From Spirochaetales bacterium (lineage in GTDB: Bacteria > Spirochaetota > Spirochaetia > SZUA-6 > DRHE01), in NCBI GenBank assembly GCA_016935715.1, contig JAFGQJ010000225.1, positions 1-7,259 on the forward strand: a stretch of 7,259 nucleotides of DNA. Reading direction: 5' to 3'. The position numbers and the translations under genes were made by a program. The notes under the pieces are model-generated. The model saw nothing but the letters and a program-made list of their open reading frames with translations. It was not told the origin of the DNA and ran no database searches. This document shows, in pieces, positions 1 to 4,279 of this stretch (positions are counted from its first letter, which is position 1; each line of letters starts with the position of its first letter).

Positions 1-194
1 CCGATTCCCGGAGGTCCGGACACATACATGTTGAAGCCCGCCTTGTCGATCCCCAGGCCGAAGCGCAGGGCCTCAACCGCCCGCCCCTGGCCTATGATGC
101 CTTTCAGAGGATCGAGATTTTCTGTGCTCTTCAGGCCGAGAGATCCGGGATCCACGGTGCGGCGCAGATCCTTCGGGTCCAGGGGCTGCCTCAT
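1..194 (-). CDS. Lon-like ATP-dependent protease (AAA_32/LonB-like), N-terminal fragment, runs off window
   Basis: Partial gene read on the minus strand from ATG at 194; the first 64 codons lie in the window and the rest is beyond base 1. The translation carries the conserved start of the bacterial Lon-like AAA+ protease family (the group with an AAA_32 domain, distinct from classical LonA): an 'ENLDPLKGIIGQGRAVEALR' stretch at about residues 25-44, then FGLGIDKAGFN, then VSGPPGIG, the opening of the Walker A (P-loop) nucleotide-binding motif. Family members couple ATP hydrolysis to unfolding and degradation of cytoplasmic proteins by a Ser-Lys protease domain at the C-terminus, which is not visible here. 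The start codon overlaps the htrA stop codon by 4 bases (ATGA) and has no strong SD, so translation is probably coupled to htrA. The family call is confident from the motif; substrate is unknown. Confidence 0.85.
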   Translation of the reverse strand, partial: MRQPLDPKDLRRTVDPGSLGLKSTENLDPLKGIIGQGRAVEALRFGLGIDKAGFNMYVSGPPGI

Positions 195-1705
195 TTCGCC
201 ATACCGATGGTGACTTCCCGTCCCTGGCGGAGAATCGTGAACTCCAGGCTGCGGGCTTCCTGGTTGATGGCCTGGTAGTACTCGCTCATGCCGGTGACTT
301 CCTCCCCGTTGATCGCCCTGATGACGTCTCCCTGGCGGAAACCGGCCACCCCCGCGGGGGTACCCTGGTAGGCCACGGCCACGATGACCCGGCCTTCGTC
401 GATCTGCAGCTGTGGGGCATCTTCGCTGGAGATCGCCACCATGCCGGGCCAGATGTTTCTAACCTGGTCGGCCAGCTGTTCCTCGGTCAGGCGCTCGCTG
501 ATCTGCGCCGTCACGCTGCGCTCTCCTCCCTGCCGCAGGAGCCGGAACTCTACCCGGCTGCCCGCCTTGAGACTGCCGACCATCTGGGTCAGATGGCGCG
601 TGCCGCGCACCTCGGTGCCGTCCACCGCGGTGATGTAGTCGCCGGCCTGGATGCCCGCCTCGTCCGCGGGGGAACCGAGGTAGATATTGGCCACCAGACC
701 CCCGGAGACGCCGCTGATGCCGAGATCTTCCGCAGTAGCGGCCAGCGGATCGCGGATGCTCACGCCGAGCCAGCCGTAGGCGACCCTTCCCTCTTCGATC
801 AGGTCGTCGATCACCCGCCGGGCATTGTTGCTGGGGATGGCGAAGCCGAATCCGATATACGTGCCGGTGGTTGAGGCGATCCAGGTGTTGATGCCGATCA
901 CCTGCCCCTGGATGTTCACAAGGGCTCCTCCGGAGTTGCCCGGGTTGATCGCCGCGTCGGTCTGCATGAAATCGCTGATGTTGCTGGCCGGCCCCTCGGT
1001 GCGCCCCACGGCGCTGATGATCCCCGCAGTAACCGTGGATTCCAGCCCGAGGGGATTGCCCACGGCCAGGACCCAGTCACCAACCTCGACGGCGTCCGAA
1101 TCCCCCATCACCGCCACGGGAAGCTGCCGCTTGGACTCGAAGGAAACCAGGGCCAGATCCATGCGGGGATCCGTGCCCACCAGCTTGCCCTTGAAGGTGC
1201 TCTGATCATTGAGCACAATGCTGATCTCATCGGCCTGTCCGACAACGTGGTTGTTGGTCAGCACGTAAACCGTGCTGCCCTCCTGCCGGACGATCACCCC
1301 AGATCCGAGTCCGGGTTGGCGGAACTCCCGCTGCTGCGGCTGCTGTGGCTGCTCACCGCGGGGCCCAAAAAAAAACTCGAAGGGATTGCTGAACTGGGGC
1401 ACCTGCTGCTCCACCACCTGGACAATGTTGATCTGCACCACCACCGGGGTCACAACCTCGGCGACCTGGCGGAAGGCGTTCTGCATGTCCGCCAGCGTGG
1501 GCGGGGCCTCTTCCAGCTGAGCCTGGACCGCTCGACCCGCGGACTGCCCCGCCTCCTCGGCGGTGGCCTGCTGCTGCTCGATGGTGGCCTGCTGTTGTTC
1601 CTCGGCGACCTGCTCGCCACTGCCCGCAGACTCCGCGCTGCAGGTGCTGAAAAGAACCAGCATGGCAATGGCTGCCAGCATGGATAGAATGAAATTTCGT
1701 TTCAT
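191..1705 (-). CDS. degP: HtrA/DegP-family periplasmic serine endoprotease (Do-like), two PDZ domains
   Basis: 504-residue ATP-independent envelope protease/chaperone that degrades misfolded periplasmic proteins. Residues 1-25 form a signal peptide (MKRNF, then a hydrophobic core ending LVLFSTCSAES); Cys22 could be a lipoprotein cysteine but the lipobox is poor, so anchoring is uncertain. A Gln/Glu/Ala-rich linker follows (31-66). The trypsin-like domain spans about 75-300 with a complete triad: His153 (TNNHVVG), Asp183 (RMDLALV) and Ser258 (NPGNSGGAL). The Phe/Gln-rich stretch 106-130 sits where HtrA proteins carry the LA loop. PDZ1 is about 303-400 (carboxylate-binding loop YGWLGV) and PDZ2 about 420-500. 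Size fits DegP/DegQ. The start at 1705 is preferred over an in-frame ATG at 1759 because a perfect SD lies 6 bases upstream and the signal peptide begins there. It is co-transcribed with, and overlaps, the downstream Lon-like gene. A T9 run encodes Phe-Phe-Phe. DegP, DegQ and DegS-like roles cannot be separated with certainty; two PDZ domains exclude DegS. Confidence 0.95.
   Translation of the reverse strand: MKRNFILSMLAAIAMLVLFSTCSAESAGSGEQVAEEQQQATIEQQQATAEEAGQSAGRAVQAQLEEAPPTLADMQNAFRQVAEVVTPVVVQINIVQVVEQQVPQFSNPFEFFFGPRGEQPQQPQQREFRQPGLGSGVIVRQEGSTVYVLTNNHVVGQADEISIVLNDQSTFKGKLVGTDPRMDLALVSFESKRQLPVAVMGDSDAVEVGDWVLAVGNPLGLESTVTAGIISAVGRTEGPASNISDFMQTDAAINPGNSGGALVNIQGQVIGINTWIASTTGTYIGFGFAIPSNNARRVIDDLIEEGRVAYGWLGVSIRDPLAATAEDLGISGVSGGLVANIYLGSPADEAGIQAGDYITAVDGTEVRGTRHLTQMVGSLKAGSRVEFRLLRQGGERSVTAQISERLTEEQLADQVRNIWPGMVAISSEDAPQLQIDEGRVIVAVAYQGTPAGVAGFRQGDVIRAINGEEVTGMSEYYQAINQEARSLEFTILRQGREVTIGMAK
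1562..1603 (-). repeat. Two tandem 21-bp units encoding EQQQATI/EQQQATA in the HtrA linker
   Basis: Two adjacent 21-bp units (1562-1582 and 1583-1603) both begin GGTGGCCTGCTG on the plus strand. On the coding strand they encode the heptads EQQQATI and EQQQATA. They lie between the signal peptide and the protease domain. The low-complexity Gln/Glu/Ala composition suggests a flexible or helical spacer that holds the protease away from the membrane or export site. Copy number could vary between strains by slippage. Confidence 0.6.
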
Positions 1706-1711
1706 GAGCTG

Positions 1712-1719
1712 TCCTCCTT
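1712..1719 (-). promoter_or_regulatory. Shine-Dalgarno of htrA, fixes the start codon
   Basis: On the minus strand AAGGAGGA lies 6 bases upstream of the ATG at 1705. It is a full anti-SD complement at ideal spacing. This decides the start: the longer in-frame option at 1759 has no comparable SD and would put 18 polar residues before the signal peptide. Confidence 0.85.
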
Positions 1720-1721
1720 GG

Positions 1722-1775
1722 ATAACTCTATCTTCGCGGTTGCACGCCCCATCGACCATAAACCGAAAGAGTTAT
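1722..1775. repeat. 8-bp inverted repeat in the htrA leader (ATAACTCT ... AGAGTTAT)
   Basis: ATAACTCT at 1722-1729 and AGAGTTAT at 1768-1775 are perfect inverted copies separated by 38 bases, with weaker similarity continuing into the flanking TTCG/CGAA. In an htrA transcript starting upstream of 1775 the arms could pair, and the arm at 1722-1729 is next to the SD. A role in translation control or as regulator half-sites is possible. An 8-bp match over this distance can occur by chance, so this is a weak call. Confidence 0.3.
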
Positions 1776-1794
1776 TTTCCCGAAGAATAGGGGT

Positions 1795-1846
1795 TAGACT
1801 GCCGCGGGTAGACCGAAATTGCTGCCCTTTTAGACCGATCAGTCTA
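1795..1846. promoter_or_regulatory. Putative operator cluster: four TAGACYG half-sites, including a TetR-like palindrome at 1831-1846
   Basis: The divergent intergenic region holds TAGACTG (1795-1801), TAGACCG (1809-1815), TAGACCG (1831-1837) and, inverted, CAGTCTA (1840-1846). The last two form the 16-bp near-palindrome TAGACCGATCAGTCTA, with one mismatched pair around a GATC centre. The two TAGACCGA copies are 22 bp apart, about two helical turns. Spacing and AGACYG half-sites resemble operators of TetR/AcrR-family repressors; that assignment is inference from known TetR-type palindromes. A weak promoter-like pair (TTGCTG at 1819-1824, TCTATT at 1843-1848) would place the palindrome between -35 and -10 of the rightward operon. 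No regulator gene is in the window. Confidence 0.45.
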
Positions 1847-1882
1847 TTCCTCTCCACCCTTCGAACTAGTACACAGTAAGTG

Positions 1883-2743
1883 ATGCACGAGAATCGCGAC
1901 ATTGCACGGCTGCTGGGACGGATCGCGGATCTTCTCGAGGCCCGCGGGGCCGATCCGCACAGGGTTCGGGCCTACCGCCAGGCACGCCGGAACATTCTGG
2001 ACTCCGGTGAGTCGCTTCAAAGCCTCTACTCGGCGAGCGGGGAAGAAGGCTTGAGGCAGATCCCTGGAATCGGCGAAGGACTCTCGGGGGTCATCGCCGA
2101 ATACCTGGCGAGCGGACGCTCCGCGCTCCGGGACGACCTGGCTGCGGAGGTCGACTCCGTCCACCTGTTCCGCCAGCTCCCGGGGATAAACGAGAAGCTG
2201 GCCGGCCGCATCACCAGAGAGCTGGACGTGCACACCCTGGAGGAGCTGGAGCTGGCCGCCCACGACGGGCGTCTGAAGGAGATCAAGGGCTTCGGCCCGC
2301 AGAGAGTTCAGGCGGTCAAAGAGATCCTGGCCGGACGGCTGAGCCGTTCGGCCCGCCGGGAGCAGGAGCGGATCGACGGCGGCCGGTCGAACCGGGAGGA
2401 CAATCAGCCCTCGGTATCCATGCTTCTCGAGATCGACCGGGAATACCGCGGGAAGGCCGAGGCTGGGGAATTGAGGAAGATCGCCCCTCGCCGCTTCAAC
2501 CCGAAAGGCGAGGCCTGGCTGCCCATCATGGAAACCGAAAGGCAGGGCTGGTCCTTCACGGTTCTGTATTCCAATACCGGCAGGGCCCACGAGCTGAAAA
2601 AGACCCGTGACTGGGTCGTGATCTACTACCGGCGCGACGGTAGGGAGGGCCAGTGCACGGTTATCACCGCCGGGCAGGGGCGGCTGAAGGGGGAGCGCGT
2701 CGTCCGGGGACGTGAGCCGGAGTGCCGCCGGTACTACGGGTAG
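1883..2743 (+). CDS. Helix-hairpin-helix DNA-binding protein, PolX N-terminus-like with a conserved C-terminal domain of unknown function
   Basis: 286 residues from ATG 1883; an in-frame GTG at 1880 would add one residue. Neither start has a good SD. Residues 1-75 resemble the 8-kDa domain of family X polymerases and align with the start of the PolX encoded at 4280: NRDIARLLGRIADLLEARG here, NRDVAEIFNEIADLLDIEG there. HhH motifs follow: IPGIGEGLSGVI (about 60-71), LPGINEKLAGRI (about 99-110) and IKGFGPQRVQAV (about 134-145). The nucleotidyltransferase and PHP domains of PolX are absent. Instead, after a charged linker, about residues 176-286 form a compact domain with PSVSMLLEIDREYR, APRRFNPKGEAWLP, HELKKTRDWVVIYY and a GQCTV/VVRGRE ending. 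I recall this two-part architecture from many bacteria as an uncharacterised HhH protein; no enzymatic role is established to my knowledge. Sequence-independent DNA binding is likely. As first gene of the rightward run leading to polX and ligA, a repair-related job is plausible. Confidence 0.85.
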   Translation: MHENRDIARLLGRIADLLEARGADPHRVRAYRQARRNILDSGESLQSLYSASGEEGLRQIPGIGEGLSGVIAEYLASGRSALRDDLAAEVDSVHLFRQLPGINEKLAGRITRELDVHTLEELELAAHDGRLKEIKGFGPQRVQAVKEILAGRLSRSARREQERIDGGRSNREDNQPSVSMLLEIDREYRGKAEAGELRKIAPRRFNPKGEAWLPIMETERQGWSFTVLYSNTGRAHELKKTRDWVVIYYRRDGREGQCTVITAGQGRLKGERVVRGREPECRRYYG

Positions 2744-2836
2744 TCCCGGGCGAGCAGGACGAGGCTCGAGCCGCCCTGCGGCCCCAAGGATCCGCCGGGC
2801 TCTATCCGGTCGCGACGAGACAATAAGGGAGAGAGA

Positions 2837-3838
2837 ATGTATATATACGCCTGTGATCTGGAGGATTGGGAAAAGGAGAGGTTCCGTCAGCTTGACGACG
2901 AGCACCGGGTGGAGTTCTGCTCGGGCAGGCTCGCGGAGGAGACGATCGAGCAAGCCGCCGAAGCGGAGGTGCTCTCCGTGTTCGTCCACTCGGAGCTTTC
3001 CACCTCTCTGCTCGGCCGGCTGCCGAATCTGCGGCTGATTGCCACCCGTTCCACCGGTTTCGATCACATTGACATGGACTACTGCCGGCAGCGGAATATC
3101 ACGGTTTGCAACGTTCCCACCTACGGAGACAACACGGTTGCCGAGCACGTGTTCGCCCTGCTTCTGAGCATCAGCCACAGGCTGATCGAATCGATCGACC
3201 GGACCCGCAGGGGGGACTTCTCCCAGGCCGGGCTTCAGGGCTTTGACCTGCGGGGCAAGACCCTCGGGGTGGTGGGGACCGGCTCGATCGGCGCGTATGT
3301 GATCGGTATTGCCCGGGGATTCAACCTGCAGGTGCTCGCCTTCGACGTGAAGCCCGACGAGGGGCTGGCCGGGAGGCTCGGCTTCGAATACGTAGGGATG
3401 GAGGAGCTCTTGGCGCGCTCCCACATCATCACGCTTCACGTGCCCCTGTCCCACAAGACGCACCATCTGATCGGCGAACCGGAGTTCCAGCAGATGCGGC
3501 AGGGAGTGATTCTGATCAACACCTCCCGCGGGACGGTGGTCGACTCCCAGGCTCTGGTGGAAGCCCTGGCCAGCGGCAAAGTGGCTGCCGCAGGCCTGGA
3601 CGTGCTTCCCGAAGAGCCTGCGATCCGGGAAGAGGCGGAGATGCTGCATTCGGTGTTTCGCAAGAAGCACAACCTGGAAACGCTGCTGGCCGACCATCTG
3701 CTGCTGCGCCTGCGCAACGTGTACATCACCCCCCACAATGCCTTCAATACCCGGGAGGCGGTTGGGCGCATTTTGGATACCACGGTGGAAAACATTCGCA
3801 GCTTTGCCCGCGGGCAGCCGCAGAACGTGGTGAATTGA
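2837..3838 (+). CDS. D-2-hydroxyacid dehydrogenase, D-lactate dehydrogenase-like (NAD-dependent)
   Basis: 333-residue cytoplasmic enzyme of the D-isomer-specific 2-hydroxyacid dehydrogenase family, most like D-lactate dehydrogenases that reduce pyruvate to D-lactate with NADH. Visible: STGFDHID (72-79) and NVPTYGDNTVAEH (92-104) in the substrate domain; the Rossmann loop VVGTGSIG (145-152) with Asp170 at the end of the second strand, favouring NAD over NADP; and catalytic Arg231 (NTSRGTVVD), Glu260 (DVLPEEP) and His300 (TPHNAFNT). The Arg-Glu spacing of 29 residues matches the family. The Glu-His interval (40 residues) is longer than I recall for fermentative LdhA (about 32). The SD AAGGGAG lies 5 bases upstream of ATG. 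It follows the HhH gene after a 93-bp gap that contains no convincing terminator. It precedes gap and ppsA remnants, which supports a role at the pyruvate/PEP node. The exact substrate cannot be read from sequence. Confidence 0.9.
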   Translation: MYIYACDLEDWEKERFRQLDDEHRVEFCSGRLAEETIEQAAEAEVLSVFVHSELSTSLLGRLPNLRLIATRSTGFDHIDMDYCRQRNITVCNVPTYGDNTVAEHVFALLLSISHRLIESIDRTRRGDFSQAGLQGFDLRGKTLGVVGTGSIGAYVIGIARGFNLQVLAFDVKPDEGLAGRLGFEYVGMEELLARSHIITLHVPLSHKTHHLIGEPEFQQMRQGVILINTSRGTVVDSQALVEALASGKVAAAGLDVLPEEPAIREEAEMLHSVFRKKHNLETLLADHLLLRLRNVYITPHNAFNTREAVGRILDTTVENIRSFARGQPQNVVN

Positions 3839-3891
3839 GCATGGCAGTGAGCAAACAAGACATGCAAAGAAAACAGATGAAGGGGAACACG

Positions 3892-3999
3892 ATGGTACGA
3901 GTAGCTATCAACGGAGGATTGGGCCGGATCGGAACAGCGGCCCTGAACATCATCCTGGACACGCCGGAGCTGAAGCTGACAGGGAGGATGATCAGGTGA
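3892..3999 (+). pseudogene. gap: Remnant of glyceraldehyde-3-phosphate dehydrogenase (gap), N-terminal ~29 codons only
   Basis: A 35-codon reading frame whose first 29 residues match the N-terminus of type I GAPDH: MVRVAING, then GLGRIG, AALNIILDTPELKL. Intact GAPDH runs to about 330 residues; here homology stops after ELKL (about base 3978), where families continue with VAVND, and six unrelated codons lead to TGA. Two changes in the NAD-binding loop suggest drift: the usual NGFGRIGR reads NGGLGRIGT, an extra residue plus loss of the conserved Arg. The catalytic Cys/His domain is missing, so no dehydrogenase activity is possible. An SD (AAGGGG) remains 6 bases before ATG. The frame is also open from an ATG at 3841, but the SD and homology favour 3892. 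The terminal TGA overlaps the GTG start of the next remnant. The deletion appears to run from codon 29 of gap to just before the SD of ppsA. Confidence 0.8.
3981..3987 (+). promoter_or_regulatory. Shine-Dalgarno of the ppsA remnant
   Basis: AGGGAGG sits 8 bases before the GTG at 3996 and supports that non-ATG start. It lies immediately 3' of the inferred gap deletion junction, so the deletion spared the initiation region of ppsA. Confidence 0.65.
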
Positions 4000-4277
4000 G
4001 CAACACGGACTATATCAGGTGGCTCGAGAGCTTGAGCAACGAAGACGTGCCCTCCGTGGGCGGAAAGAACGCCTCCCTCGGGGAGATGATCCGGGAGCTG
4101 ATCCAGGCCGCCCACCGGCACGGCACCAAAGTGGGAATCTGCGGGCAGGCCCCGAGCGATCACTCCGACTTCGCCGCCTTCCTGGTCCAGGCGGAGATCG
4201 ACTCCATGTCCCTCAATCCTGACAGCGTCCTCGACGTGATCCAAAAGGTTCACAAAGTGGAAGAGGAGATGAACTAG
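3996..4277 (+). pseudogene. ppsA: Phosphoenolpyruvate synthase remnant with a huge in-frame internal deletion (93 aa left)
   Basis: PEP synthase converts pyruvate and ATP to PEP, AMP and phosphate and is about 800 residues long. Here residues 1-35 match its extreme N-terminus (YIRWLESLSNED, VGGKNASLGEMIREL) and residues 36-93 match its extreme C-terminus (AAHRHGTKVGICGQAPSDHS, then DFAAFLV, IDSMSLNPDSVL). The ATP-grasp domain, the phosphohistidine swivel domain and most of the PEP-binding barrel are missing, so it cannot be a PEP synthase. The join, near bases 4086-4104, keeps the frame. At least one normally conserved Gly is Glu (QAEIDS, usually xxGIDS), consistent with relaxed selection. 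It starts with GTG, preceded by an SD, overlaps the gap remnant stop by 4 bases, and ends 2 bases before polX, whose SD lies in its last codons. It could be a decaying pseudogene, a retained coupling ORF, or a misassembly. Confidence 0.8.
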
Positions 4278-4279
4278 TC

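Noticed and set aside
1247..1687. Plus-strand open frame of 146 codons opposite the HtrA N-terminal half
   Set aside because: Leu/His/Gly-rich translation with no motif; shadow of htrA.
1706..1759. Longer htrA reading frame starting at 1759 (18 extra residues)
   Set aside because: No SD at 1759, and it would put a polar stretch before a clear signal peptide; the perfect AAGGAGGA before 1705 decides the start.
2744..2836. Possible terminator between the HhH gene and the dehydrogenase (GGCTCGAGCC palindrome at 2763-2772)
   Set aside because: The stem is short and no T-run follows; nothing supports rho-independent termination.
1844..3736. 630-codon open frame on the minus strand opposite the HhH and dehydrogenase genes
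   Set aside because: It mirrors two confidently identified genes; the protein is low-complexity, rich in Pro, Gly, Arg, Leu and Val, with no family signature. Long antisense frames are expected in GC-rich coding DNA.
3841..3891. Upstream in-frame ATG at 3841 as the gap remnant start
   Set aside because: GAPDH homology begins exactly at the ATG at 3892, which has AAGGGG 6 bases upstream; the preceding 17 codons look like leader.
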